From Bacteroidales bacterium UBA1745 (GTDB lineage: Bacteria; Bacteroidota; Bacteroidia; Bacteroidales; UBA932), in NCBI GenBank assembly GCA_002314885.1, contig DCHT01000014.1:48815-112814 (forward strand): a DNA stretch of 64,000 bases. Reading direction: 5' to 3'. Position numbers and translations under genes: made by a program. Position 1 is the first letter of the stretch, and the number at the start of each line of letters is the position of its first letter. Shown here one piece after another: positions 8,806 to 17,640 of this stretch. Under the pieces are notes generated by a model. The model searched no databases and had not been told where the DNA came from. It saw nothing but the letters and a program-made list of their open reading frames with translations.

Positions 8806-10143
8806 ATGAGTACTAAAGCAAAGAAACTTCTCTCAGAAGACTGGATGGCCTGCTGGCTTGGCTTCATCGTCATAGCCATTGCTGCCCTCGCAGTTCTCAC
8901 TGGTTGGTTTGATTTCTCAGCCCTCAAGTTCTCCACTTGGAAGGTGGCTGCTGCCGAGAATGGCGGCAACCCTGCATCCCTGATTGACCAGATCAAGGTA
9001 TGGCCTTTCTGGGCTAAGCTCATCCGCACCGTCCTCGTGATCGGTATCCTCTTCGCAGGCGCTGTGAAGATCCAGGGTGGAAAGCTCAAGGAATATGTCC
9101 CTGCTTTCCTCGCTCTCTTCGCAATCGCCCTCGTAGTTCGTCTCATCAGTGCTGAGTTCACCCTCAACCGCTATCTCGAGTGGGCATTCTGGGCTCTCCT
9201 CGTGGGTCTCCTCATCTCCAATACGGTGGGAGTTCCTCAGTGGCTCAGGCCTGCCATCAAGACCGAGTTCTACATCAAGACAGGTCTCGTGATAATGGGC
9301 TTCAGCGTGCTCTTCAGCAACATCGCCAAGTTCGGTCTCTACGGCCTTGGAATCGCTTGGATCGTGACTCCTGTAGTCATCATCTTTATGTGGTGGTTCG
9401 GAACCAAGGTGCTCAAGATGGACAACAAGCCTATGGTCATCACTCTTGCTGCCGCAACCAGCGTCTGCGGTACTTCTGCAGCCATCGCTACCGGTGCAGC
9501 TTCAAACTGCAAGAAGACCGACCTCACTATGGCCGTTTCCATTTCCATCATCTTCACCGTCCTTATGATGGTGTTCGAGCCTATGATCATCAAGTGGTGC
9601 GGAATGACTCCGATTATGGGTGGTTCCCTCATCGGTGGTACTGTTGACAGCACAGGTGCAGTAGTAGTTGCAGGTACCGCTCTCGGCCCTGAGGCTCAGA
9701 CTGCAGCCGTTCTCGTGAAGTCCATCCAGAACATCCTCATCGGCTTCATCGCCTTCTTCGTGGCTCTCTTCTTCGCTACTCGCGTGGACAAGACCGGAAC
9801 TTCAAAGGTCGGTGCAATCGAGATCTGGAACCGCTTCCCTAAGTTCGTCATAGGTTTCTTCGTAGCATCCCTCATCGCTTCCTTCATCGTGCTCCCTCTC
9901 TGTGGTTCCGATCAGGTTGGCGCTATCAACAAGGTGCTCGATCAGTATAAGAACTGGTGCTTCGTCCTCGCTTTCACCAGCATAGGACTCGACACCAACT
10001 TCAAGGAAATCTGGAAGCAGATGCAGGGTGGAAAGGTACTCTGGCTCTATGTAGTAGGTCAGGTATTCAACATCCTCCTCACCCTCTTCGCCGTTTGGTT
10101 CCTCCTCTCAGGCGTTGTGTTCCCTGTTCCACAGCTCAACTAA
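8806..10143 (+). CDS. YeiH-family putative sulfate/anion exporter
   Basis: 445 aa with ten or more hydrophobic segments. It matches the YeiH/UPF0324 family through ISNTVGVPQWLRPAIKTEFY, the glycine/alanine-rich TLAAATSVCGTSAAIATG motif and SLIGGTVDSTGAVVVAG. It is longer than E. coli YeiH (about 350 aa) because of an N-terminal membrane region of about 100 residues, which I believe is usual in Bacteroidota members. Members are annotated as putative sulfate exporters on thin evidence, so the transported ion is uncertain. It starts 42 bases after the CpXC gene in A-rich sequence, and the small membrane protein gene abuts its stop codon. Confidence 0.85.
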   Translation: MSTKAKKLLSEDWMACWLGFIVIAIAALAVLTGWFDFSALKFSTWKVAAAENGGNPASLIDQIKVWPFWAKLIRTVLVIGILFAGAVKIQGGKLKEYVPAFLALFAIALVVRLISAEFTLNRYLEWAFWALLVGLLISNTVGVPQWLRPAIKTEFYIKTGLVIMGFSVLFSNIAKFGLYGLGIAWIVTPVVIIFMWWFGTKVLKMDNKPMVITLAAATSVCGTSAAIATGAASNCKKTDLTMAVSISIIFTVLMMVFEPMIIKWCGMTPIMGGSLIGGTVDSTGAVVVAGTALGPEAQTAAVLVKSIQNILIGFIAFFVALFFATRVDKTGTSKVGAIEIWNRFPKFVIGFFVASLIASFIVLPLCGSDQVGAINKVLDQYKNWCFVLAFTSIGLDTNFKEIWKQMQGGKVLWLYVVGQVFNILLTLFAVWFLLSGVVFPVPQLN

Positions 10144-10443
10144 TTGAAGCGTAAAGCCAATATAATATTCAAGGTGGTGACCGCCGTCGTTGCAGTCACC
10201 ACCTTAATTATTGCTGTCTATATTATGCTGAACGGCCTGGGCCTTGTGCCTGAACTGGACTTCGGGGCCGGAGCATATTACTATGCTGACATTCCCGATT
10301 TCGAGAAATATGTCAGAACAGATTCATACGAGTCCAAACTGCCTGTATGGCTGGCCATAATATTATTCCTGGCCTGGGGAGCGCTAATGTGGCTCCTCTG
10401 GAACTGGGTGGACAGCCGGGGCGATAAAAAGAAGAAAGACTAG
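10144..10443 (+). CDS. Small two-helix membrane protein, function unknown
   Basis: 99 aa with hydrophobic segments near residues 8-34 and 67-88, a polar loop rich in Tyr/Asp (YYYADIPDFEKY) between them, and a highly charged tail ending KKKKD. The start is TTG at 10144, directly abutting the TAA of the YeiH-type gene, so translation probably depends on reinitiation. An ATG 27 codons later would remove the first membrane segment. Coupling suggests an accessory subunit or regulator of the transporter, which is inference. Its TAG stop lies in a CTAG shared with the convergent gene's stop. I do not recognise a family. Confidence 0.6.
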   Translation: MKRKANIIFKVVTAVVAVTTLIIAVYIMLNGLGLVPELDFGAGAYYYADIPDFEKYVRTDSYESKLPVWLAIILFLAWGALMWLLWNWVDSRGDKKKKD

Positions 10444-13400
10444 AAGGATACGTTGAACAGCGGTCCGACGAAGTAGTTCTTTGCACCGATGTCGGCGATT
10501 GAGCGTCCTCCATTATAGTCAACTCTCACACCAACGGTCAGCGGCACCTTGATGAAGAGGATGTTGCCGAACTTGACGCAGGCATCAAGGCCTGCGCTGA
10601 AGAGTTCGCCCCTCTTGCCGTCATCTCCAGTGTACATCATATAATCGAAGTGAGGCGTGAATTCCAGCCTGTTGATGTACATAAATGTCCTTCCTATGTT
10701 GACATCGCCTATCCAGACCGGAATGCCGTAGTCAAAGGTGAACAATGCGCTGTTCTTTGCGCCTGCGCACACGCTCGTGAGTTTGCTGAGGCCTCGAGGC
10801 ATAGTGCTGACTATGCTGGTTCCGAAGACTCTCTGGTCTATGAGGTCGGTCGTGTATTTGGCGGATATCTTGATTCCCTGGGTCGGAACTATGCCCGGCA
10901 GATACATATATGTATATGCGTACGCCTGAGGGCTGTAGAGGGCCTTTTCGCCCGATGCGACCTTGAGTCCGGCCTTGGTGATGTTCATATAGTAGCCGGC
11001 CTCGAAACCTACGCCGAATTTCGGATAGATGCCCGATTCCGCCGTGTTCTGCATTGCGTAGCCCCTGACGGATGCCAGTATGCTCTGGGTAGGGAAGCGC
11101 CAGCCGCTGTTCCTGCCGACAAATTCGTAGTGGCTCTGCTTGTTTCCTTCTTCGTCGGTTTCTTCAAACAGGAAATACCAATATGGGGCGGTGTTGATCC
11201 TGTCGTTGCTGACGCGATAGGATACCTTAGGGATGAGGCCCATATACCAGCCTCCTCGGTTGAAGTGCCAAGGAATATAGACCGAAACTGACGCCTTGAC
11301 CTGAGGCTTGCCGTCGAGAATCCTGCTGACGCTCTTTATGGCGCCTTTCTTACAATCTGTCGTGTAGGCATTGAAACCGAGTTCGTGTGCCCTGCGGTCG
11401 TTGAAATCAACTCTCGCCTCGATGACCGGATACCAGCCGGTGTAGGTGAATATGGCGTGTCCGCTGTGCCTCCAAGGGCCCTTGTCGGGATCCGGATGAG
11501 CGCTGTAGCCGAACTGGGAGGTGAAGGTTCCGAGATTGTTCTGAATAAGAGCGGTCGCACCCAGGCCGGCCAGGTCGTAGTACTTGTCGTAGCTCATATT
11601 CTTGATCCTATCGTAACTGAAATAGATAGGAGCCCAGGAGTGGACGTTGAAGAGATGAGGGAACTTGCGATAAGGTTTCTCCTCGCTGAATTCCACTTCG
11701 CCGACTGGCTCTGTGGCGTGGCGGCTTTCCTGTGCGGAGAGGGTATCGGCAATTTCCCAGTGGTAGCGGTCTGCGAAGGATACTTCCTTGGCCGGAAGTT
11801 CGCTCACGGCAGTCTTGCAGACCAGGTTTCCATAGAGGCCTTCGGCGGAATAATACAGCCATTCGCCGTCGTTGCTGAGTTCATAGTCGCTGGCACCATA
11901 GCGGCTGGAGGTCATCTGCTCCAGCTTTCCGCTGTCCGGGTCCAGTCTGTAGAGTTCATTCACTCCGTTACGGTCGCAGGTGAACCAGAGTTTGCCTTCG
12001 CGGCATTTGAATTCGGCCACAGAAACCGGTTGAGGCTCAAGTACGCTGACAAGGGAATTACCTTCCACTCGCAGTATGCCGAAACCTTCATCTGTGATGG
12101 CTGTTGCGTATATGCGTCCATTGCAGACGGCAGTCTCGACTATCTGCATTCCGTCCGGCGCGATCACGACCTTGTCGGCCTGCTTCCTGTCGCGAATGAT
12201 GGAAATGCCGGTGCCGCCTTCGTATTCATACCTGCTGGCGACAATACCCTCGCCCTCGCAGGCTGTCGGATTGTACATCTGTCCCTTTCCGTAAAGGGTG
12301 CGTACTCGATGGGTCTTGAGGTCGTAGGATCTTACGACGGAGCGGCTCCTGAGGTCCCAGCGCGGGTCGAGCACGGTCTCGCTCCAGATGAGACTCTTGC
12401 CGTCTTCGGACACTTGGAGTCCGCTGGCTGAATAGCTGAACGGACGCAGGCGCCTTTCCTTGCCGTTTTCGTCAATCCTCACCAGGGCAGGTACGCGCAC
12501 CTTGCTTTCCTTAACGGCGTAGAGTCCGTTTTCGGTGTTTGCAAGGCCTGAATAGGTCGTATAATACTTAGGTCTGCTGATGACCTGCTGGCTTTCCATA
12601 AATGGTCCGCGCCTCTTCGCCTGCTGCAGCCAGAATGCGTAGAAGCTGCCCGCGGACTGGTAGAATACCTGCTCCTGCCTGAGGCCGACTGCGACCTTGA
12701 GGCCGGCGTCCATTCCCCAGTGGAAGATATGATTCGAAAAGTCCGTGTAGCGTTGTCCGGAGATGTCGTCAACGCCGTAGTTGAACCTTGCTCCGGCCAG
12801 TTCCAGGTAGCCGAGGGCATACCAGTTAGGAGAATACCAGCGCTGGGAGCCGAACTTCCAGGACCACCAGCTTCTGTCTGCGCCCTGGTCCATAGAGATC
12901 ATATAGTAGTTGAGGAAGGAGGCCTTCCTGCCTCGTCCCGAATTGGACAGGGCGGTTTCAGTTACGACAGCATCGCCTTCCATCCAGGTGTCACCACCAT
13001 AGAGGACGGACGCGCCGGCTCCTATCATCTCTCCGAAAAACCATCCGAATGGCCTCATCTTATTGGCCAGACCTGTCTGCATCTGGGCCACGTGCCTCTG
13101 TTCGTGGATGGCCAGGTTGGTCATCCAGGGGAGGGCGGTCGGGTGGTAGGTGTCCGGGCTCAGATAGAGGTCCATACGCTTCGGTGCCCAGGCCACGGAA
13201 CCGTTTGAGACGGCGTGATATCCGTGGAGCACTACAGGAATCTTTCCCTTGGTCCATTCTCCCGGATAGAAGCCTGCCGTGTTGCCGACCGGCATTCTCC
13301 AGGTCTCGAGGCTGCGGCCGTATGCCCTTGCGAGGGAATCCATACCCTTGGGATATATGAGCTGGTAGTTCTGGGTATCCATCGTTCTCCAGCGGACCTT

Positions 13401-13499
13401 GGCCGGGTCATCTCCCGCCATATAGAACTGAGCATACGCGCTGAATCCCAGCAACAAAGCCGCGATGCAGACGAGTATTTTCCTGACCATACCTTTCAT
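10440..13499 (-). CDS. Exported HExxH metalloprotease-like / propeller / outer-membrane barrel protein
   Basis: 1019 aa. A signal peptide (residues 1-23) is followed by a zinc-protease-like domain: HEQRH at 132-136 matches HExxH, and Glu174 in WMEGDAVVTE could be the third gluzincin ligand. Residues of roughly 310-600 show repeated short strands (GLQVSEDGKSLIW, DYELSNDGEWLYYS) typical of TolB/PD40-like propellers. The C-terminal 350 residues alternate aromatic and polar positions and end in FNVSF, a terminal aromatic typical of outer-membrane barrels. The three-part plan suggests a surface-anchored hydrolase. It is monocistronic, with a -7 element at 13529-13536. The domain calls rest on motifs, not alignment. 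Confidence 0.7.
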   Translation of the reverse strand: MKGMVRKILVCIAALLLGFSAYAQFYMAGDDPAKVRWRTMDTQNYQLIYPKGMDSLARAYGRSLETWRMPVGNTAGFYPGEWTKGKIPVVLHGYHAVSNGSVAWAPKRMDLYLSPDTYHPTALPWMTNLAIHEQRHVAQMQTGLANKMRPFGWFFGEMIGAGASVLYGGDTWMEGDAVVTETALSNSGRGRKASFLNYYMISMDQGADRSWWSWKFGSQRWYSPNWYALGYLELAGARFNYGVDDISGQRYTDFSNHIFHWGMDAGLKVAVGLRQEQVFYQSAGSFYAFWLQQAKRRGPFMESQQVISRPKYYTTYSGLANTENGLYAVKESKVRVPALVRIDENGKERRLRPFSYSASGLQVSEDGKSLIWSETVLDPRWDLRSRSVVRSYDLKTHRVRTLYGKGQMYNPTACEGEGIVASRYEYEGGTGISIIRDRKQADKVVIAPDGMQIVETAVCNGRIYATAITDEGFGILRVEGNSLVSVLEPQPVSVAEFKCREGKLWFTCDRNGVNELYRLDPDSGKLEQMTSSRYGASDYELSNDGEWLYYSAEGLYGNLVCKTAVSELPAKEVSFADRYHWEIADTLSAQESRHATEPVGEVEFSEEKPYRKFPHLFNVHSWAPIYFSYDRIKNMSYDKYYDLAGLGATALIQNNLGTFTSQFGYSAHPDPDKGPWRHSGHAIFTYTGWYPVIEARVDFNDRRAHELGFNAYTTDCKKGAIKSVSRILDGKPQVKASVSVYIPWHFNRGGWYMGLIPKVSYRVSNDRINTAPYWYFLFEETDEEGNKQSHYEFVGRNSGWRFPTQSILASVRGYAMQNTAESGIYPKFGVGFEAGYYMNITKAGLKVASGEKALYSPQAYAYTYMYLPGIVPTQGIKISAKYTTDLIDQRVFGTSIVSTMPRGLSKLTSVCAGAKNSALFTFDYGIPVWIGDVNIGRTFMYINRLEFTPHFDYMMYTGDDGKRGELFSAGLDACVKFGNILFIKVPLTVGVRVDYNGGRSIADIGAKNYFVGPLFNVSF

Positions 13500-13525
13500 A
13501 ATTATCCGGGCCTCATAATATCCCG

Positions 13526-13556
13526 TTGCAAATCTAATGTTTTTAGGGTAAATTTG
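13526..13556 (+). promoter_or_regulatory. Promoter of the Na/phosphate cotransporter gene
   Basis: TTG at 13526-13528, a 20-base spacer and TAAATTTG at 13549-13556 fit the Bacteroidota consensus; the ATG follows 20 bases later. The site physically overlaps the divergent minus-strand element at 13529-13536. Confidence 0.72.
13529..13536 (-). promoter_or_regulatory. -7 element of the metalloprotease-like gene
   Basis: CAAATCTA reads TAGATTTG on the minus strand, an exact TAnnTTTG, 30 bases before the ATG at 13499. No matching TTG lies at the usual -33 distance. It sits inside the spacer of the divergent plus-strand promoter, so the two may exclude each other. Confidence 0.55.
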
Positions 13557-13575
13557 GCCGATTATTTTTCAAACA

Positions 13576-15357
13576 ATGAATATGCTTTTTACAATCCTCG
13601 CGGCCTTACCTTCAGCCAACGCTGATGTGATCTGGAAAATTCTGACCGCCCTGGGTTCCCTGGGAATGTTCCTTTATGGTATGTCCCTGATGAGCGGCGG
13701 CCTTCAGAAAATGGCCGGAGACAGCCTGCGCACCTTCATTGGCAAGATGACTTCCAACAGGTTTATGGGTGTGCTTGTCGGCATCGGTGTCACCGCTCTC
13801 GTACAGTCTTCAACTGCAACGACGCTCCTCCTGGTAAGTTTCGTGAATGCCGGTCTTATGGCCCTCTCGAATGCCATCGGAGTTATTATGGGTGCAAATA
13901 TCGGTACCACGGTAACGGCCTGGATCTTCGCTCTCGGTATGTCCGGCAGCGGCAAGGGATTCAGCCTTGGAATGATTGCCGTGCCTATTATGTTCATAGG
14001 CTTCATCCTGCGCTCCCTCAAGAGTTCAAAGGCCAAGAACCTAGGTGAATTCATCTTCGGCTTCGGTTTCCTCTTCCTCGGCCTGTCTACTTTGACCGCC
14101 AATATGAGGCCTCTCCTCGACACCGAGGGCGTGAAGCTCTTCCTCGGAACTCTCGCCGGCGGCAAATACTGGAGCGTGCTGCTCTTTATGGTCGTAGGCG
14201 CCTGCCTCACCCTTATGATGCAGTCTTCCGCTGCCACGATGTCGATTACTATGGCCCTCGCAATGAGCGGCGCCATTCCTTTCCCAATCGCAGCCGCAAT
14301 GGTGCTCGGAGAGAACATCGGTACCACCATCACATCCAACATTGCCGCCGCTTCTGCCAATGTTTCCGCAAAGAGGACTGCCAGGGCGCATATGCTCTTC
14401 AACCTCTTCGGTGTGGCGTGGGTGCTCTGCCTCTACAAGCCGTTCCTCAAGCTTATCGGCTTCATCGCGGGCATTATGTTCCCGGGAACCTTCGGAGATG
14501 CCGACCTCGCATCCTGGGATGTGGCTCTCAGCACTGACCAGGCCCTGATGATCCCTTACATCGTGGCAATCCTCCACACCCTCTTCAATATCACCAACAC
14601 CTGTATCCTCATCTGGTTCATTCCTGTGATCGAGAAGATCGTGACCTTCATCGTTCCGAACGCAAAGGGTACGGAGGAAGTCTTCCGCCTCAAATACATC
14701 AAGGGTGGTCCTATGGCCGCTGCCGAGCTCTCCCTCAATGAGGCAAATATGGAGATCATCCATTTTGCGGAGATCTGTTACAATGACTTCGACTATATCA
14801 AGCGTGCAGTCAATGCGAAGACAGAGGATGAGTTCAACGAAATGAACGCAAAGCTCGTCAAGTACGAGGAGATCACAGACAAGATAGAATTCGAAATCGC
14901 ATCCTACCTCAATGAGGTTTCCAAGGGCGAGATTTCCCAGGCTTCCGGTGCCAGGATCAAGCAGATGTACAAGATTATCGGCGAGATGGAGTCCCTTGGC
15001 GACTCAGGCGAGTCCATCGGCCGTCTGCTCAACCGCAAGTTCGTCCATAAGAAGGAGTTCGACCCGGATATGCTCAAGAAGCTCAACAGGATGCTCTCCG
15101 TCGTGGAGGTAGCCTATCAGGTGATGATCGATAACCTCCGCAAGGACAAGCTCACGGACATCACGAACGCAGTCGATGCCGAGTACAATATCAACGAAGT
15201 CCGCAATGCCCTTCGTGAGGAGCATATCGTGAACATCGAGAACAGCGCTTACGACTACACTTCAGGTGTTTATTACATTGACCTCATCTCGGAACTTGAG
15301 AAGATAGGTGACTTCATCATCAACATCTCCGAGGCAAGGCTCGCTTCTGAAAACTAA
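13576..15357 (+). CDS. Na+/Pi cotransporter family protein with PhoU-like domain
   Basis: 593 aa. The membrane half (residues about 15-350) carries the duplicated QSS motifs of the NaPi-II/NptA family (ALVQSSTATTLLLVSF and LMMQSSAATMSITMA), each followed by a glycine-rich GANIGTT or GENIGTT loop. The C-terminal 200 residues are a soluble PhoU-like helical domain (KYEEITDKIEFEIASYLNEV and similar). The protein imports phosphate with sodium, and the PhoU part is presumed to sense or control this. Translation could start at residue 1 or at Met3. The DUF5106 gene follows after one base, indicating an operon with a promoter at 13526-13556. Confidence 0.92.
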   Translation: MNMLFTILAALPSANADVIWKILTALGSLGMFLYGMSLMSGGLQKMAGDSLRTFIGKMTSNRFMGVLVGIGVTALVQSSTATTLLLVSFVNAGLMALSNAIGVIMGANIGTTVTAWIFALGMSGSGKGFSLGMIAVPIMFIGFILRSLKSSKAKNLGEFIFGFGFLFLGLSTLTANMRPLLDTEGVKLFLGTLAGGKYWSVLLFMVVGACLTLMMQSSAATMSITMALAMSGAIPFPIAAAMVLGENIGTTITSNIAAASANVSAKRTARAHMLFNLFGVAWVLCLYKPFLKLIGFIAGIMFPGTFGDADLASWDVALSTDQALMIPYIVAILHTLFNITNTCILIWFIPVIEKIVTFIVPNAKGTEEVFRLKYIKGGPMAAAELSLNEANMEIIHFAEICYNDFDYIKRAVNAKTEDEFNEMNAKLVKYEEITDKIEFEIASYLNEVSKGEISQASGARIKQMYKIIGEMESLGDSGESIGRLLNRKFVHKKEFDPDMLKKLNRMLSVVEVAYQVMIDNLRKDKLTDITNAVDAEYNINEVRNALREEHIVNIENSAYDYTSGVYYIDLISELEKIGDFIINISEARLASEN

Positions 15358-15358
15358 G

Positions 15359-16324
15359 ATGAAAAGAATAGTGGCAGCGGCGGCGTTCATCGCCGCCGTC
15401 ACTGTATCCTGCAGGCAGCAGGGCGGTGACAGCAAACTTCTTACAAGACCTTTCCCGGTGGTACAGGTGCCTGCAATGGTCACTGAACCGTCCGAGAGGA
15501 TGGATTATGTGGCATCGCATTATTGGAACAGGTTCCCGGACACCACGGGAGTCTATCTGAGCGACTCCACTCATATTCTCGGCATCGAAAACGGGGATAT
15601 GGAACAGGCCATCGCGAACTATACTTCCATACTCGAGAGCATTCCTGTGGACAGGATGAGGAAGTATGTGGGAGACTTCTATGAGAAGATTGCCCAGCTG
15701 GAGGCCCGCAATCCGGAAGATTCCACTTTCGAGGCCACGGTCCGTATTTTCGACCGATATCTCTACGATCCGAACTCTCCGGTCCGCAACGAGGAGATCT
15801 ATCTGCCATTCTGCGAGAAGATGGCCGTTTCCGAGCTTATTTCAGCCGAAAAGAGAGATATATACGAGCGTGCGCGTCAGTGTTGCAGCCTCAACCGTAT
15901 AGGCGCCGTAGCGGCCGATTTTTCCTTCAGTGACAGATATGGCAAGACCCGCACCCTCCATTCCATCAAGGCGGACTACACCCTCCTTTTCTTCAGCAAT
16001 CCGGGCTGTCACGCCTGCAAGGATATCATAGACAATCTTTCCACCCTGCCTCAGATACAGGGTCTTATCACCAGCGGGAAACTGGCCGTGGTAAACGTCT
16101 ATATCGACGAGGACACTGCAGCCTGGTATGAGTATATGCCAATCTATCCCGAAAGCTGGTACAACGGCTATGACCCTAACCTCATCATCCGCTCAGACGA
16201 GCTCTACAGCGTGAGGGCCATACCGTCCCTGTACATTCTGGATGCACAGAAAAGAGTCATAATGAAGGATGCGCCTGAGAACAAGGCGCTGCAGTACCTG
16301 GTTCAGCTTGGAGAGTCTCTCTAG
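15359..16324 (+). CDS. DUF5106 thioredoxin-like lipoprotein
   Basis: 321 aa. A short lipoprotein signal ends in VTVSC (Cys18). Residues about 40-190 form the helical DUF5106 region found in Bacteroidota, with the VASHYWNRFPDTT motif. The C-terminal 130 residues are a thioredoxin fold with the redox motif NPGCHAC and a cis-proline segment AIPSLYILD. It probably acts as a membrane-anchored thiol-disulfide oxidoreductase in the periplasm; the substrate is unknown. The ATG at 15359 is one base after the transporter stop; the open frame extends further upstream but only through the neighbouring gene. Its TAG stop shares CTAG with the convergent symporter gene. Confidence 0.85.
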   Translation: MKRIVAAAAFIAAVTVSCRQQGGDSKLLTRPFPVVQVPAMVTEPSERMDYVASHYWNRFPDTTGVYLSDSTHILGIENGDMEQAIANYTSILESIPVDRMRKYVGDFYEKIAQLEARNPEDSTFEATVRIFDRYLYDPNSPVRNEEIYLPFCEKMAVSELISAEKRDIYERARQCCSLNRIGAVAADFSFSDRYGKTRTLHSIKADYTLLFFSNPGCHACKDIIDNLSTLPQIQGLITSGKLAVVNVYIDEDTAAWYEYMPIYPESWYNGYDPNLIIRSDELYSVRAIPSLYILDAQKRVIMKDAPENKALQYLVQLGESL

Positions 16325-17640
16325 CCGATAAACTGGGTGATCATAATCGCCAGGATTCCCAGCGGTGCGACGTATTTGATCAGATAGTAGATGACTGTGC
16401 TGATCTCGCTGCGCACCTGCGGCTTCGGCATCTTCCATCCCACGAATACCGTGAAGAGTATGCCGCCCAGAGGCATAAGGATGTTGGATGCGAACTTGTC
16501 CAGCAGGCCGAAGATGTTTTCTCCGAGAACTTTGACTCCTGCAAGCGGGCCGAATGAGAGGGAACAGAGTATGCCTACAGCCCAGCAGCCTGCGAATATC
16601 ACAAGCACGGCGTTGCGGCGGCTGAAGTTCTTCTGCTCTATGAGGTAGGCGACACCCGTTTCGTACATTGAAATGGCCGAAGTTAGGGCGGCGAAGAGTA
16701 TCGTCACGAAGAAGAGTATGGCTATCAGGCCGCTCAGGACAGGGGTGTGCACGCCCATTTTTCCGAAGATATACGGCAGGGTCTCGAAGATGAGGCCCGG
16801 ACCTGCGCCAGGCTCGATGCCTGCGGCGAACACTGCCGGCATAATGGCGAAGCCTGCGATGATTGCGAAAAGCAGGTCAAAGGCAGAGGTGCCAAGGCCT
16901 GTTGCGAGCAGGTTTTCTTCCTTTTTGATATAAGATGCGTAGGTAAGTATGGTGCCCACTCCGAGGGAGAGGGAGAAGAAGGACTGTCCCACAGCCATTG
17001 ACACGGCCTGGGCGTCGATCTTTGAGAAGTCCGGCTTGAGCAGGTAGGTAATGCCGGCCTTGGCTCCCGGAAGGGTGCAGGAATAGGCCATAATCACTAC
17101 TATCAGCACGAAAAGCAGCGGGGTGGTGATCTTCGAGAACTTCTCAATGCCCTTTGTGACTCCGCAGAGCACGATGATGGCGCAGCTGGCCAGGAAGAGG
17201 GTGTGGCAGATGAGCGGCCCCCAGGTCGAGCTGATGAAGTTTCCGAAGTAGGATGTCACATCAGGCGAATTGAACTTGAAGGCAAGGGACTTGAAGAGGA
17301 ATTCGATGGACCATCCGCCCACTACGCTGTAGTAGGACATAATAATCAGAGGCGAGGCCACCGTGATGAGGCCCAGCCATTTCCATTTGGTGCCCGGAGC
17401 GAGTGTCTCCATTGCTCCGAAGGTGCTCTTGTGGGACGCCTTGCCGATGATGCTCTCCGCCATAAAGATAGGCAGGGAGAGGAAGAGGGCGGCAAGCAGA
17501 TAGATTATTATGAATGCGGCACCGCCGTTCTGGCCCACCATATAAGGGAAGCGCCAGATGTTGCCGAGTCCGATTGCGGACCCGGCCATTGCCATCACGG
17601 CTGTGAAGCGGCTGCCGAAATTTTCGCGATTGTTCGCCAT
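16321..17640 (-). CDS. Sodium-dependent neurotransmitter-type symporter (SNF family), second of two
   Basis: 439 aa with 11-12 membrane segments. The LeuT-fold signature is at the N-terminus (GSAIGLGNIWRFPYMVGQNG), with the unwound-helix sodium/substrate motif in the first membrane segment and the SFFSLSLGVG segment later. Bacterial members mostly import amino acids with sodium; this one's substrate is unknown. The ATG at 17640 overlaps the preceding symporter's TGA by one base (TGATG); a GTG one codon upstream is possible but less likely. The pair form a translationally coupled operon and look like an old tandem duplication. The stop lies in a CTAG shared with the convergent DUF5106 gene. 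Confidence 0.92.
   Translation of the reverse strand: MANNRENFGSRFTAVMAMAGSAIGLGNIWRFPYMVGQNGGAAFIIIYLLAALFLSLPIFMAESIIGKASHKSTFGAMETLAPGTKWKWLGLITVASPLIIMSYYSVVGGWSIEFLFKSLAFKFNSPDVTSYFGNFISSTWGPLICHTLFLASCAIIVLCGVTKGIEKFSKITTPLLFVLIVVIMAYSCTLPGAKAGITYLLKPDFSKIDAQAVSMAVGQSFFSLSLGVGTILTYASYIKKEENLLATGLGTSAFDLLFAIIAGFAIMPAVFAAGIEPGAGPGLIFETLPYIFGKMGVHTPVLSGLIAILFFVTILFAALTSAISMYETGVAYLIEQKNFSRRNAVLVIFAGCWAVGILCSLSFGPLAGVKVLGENIFGLLDKFASNILMPLGGILFTVFVGWKMPKPQVRSEISTVIYYLIKYVAPLGILAIMITQFIG

Noticed and set aside
11385..12431. Plus-strand open frame of 348 codons opposite the metalloprotease-like gene
   Set aside because: Antisense frame with no signal peptide or motifs; the minus-strand protein has motif support.
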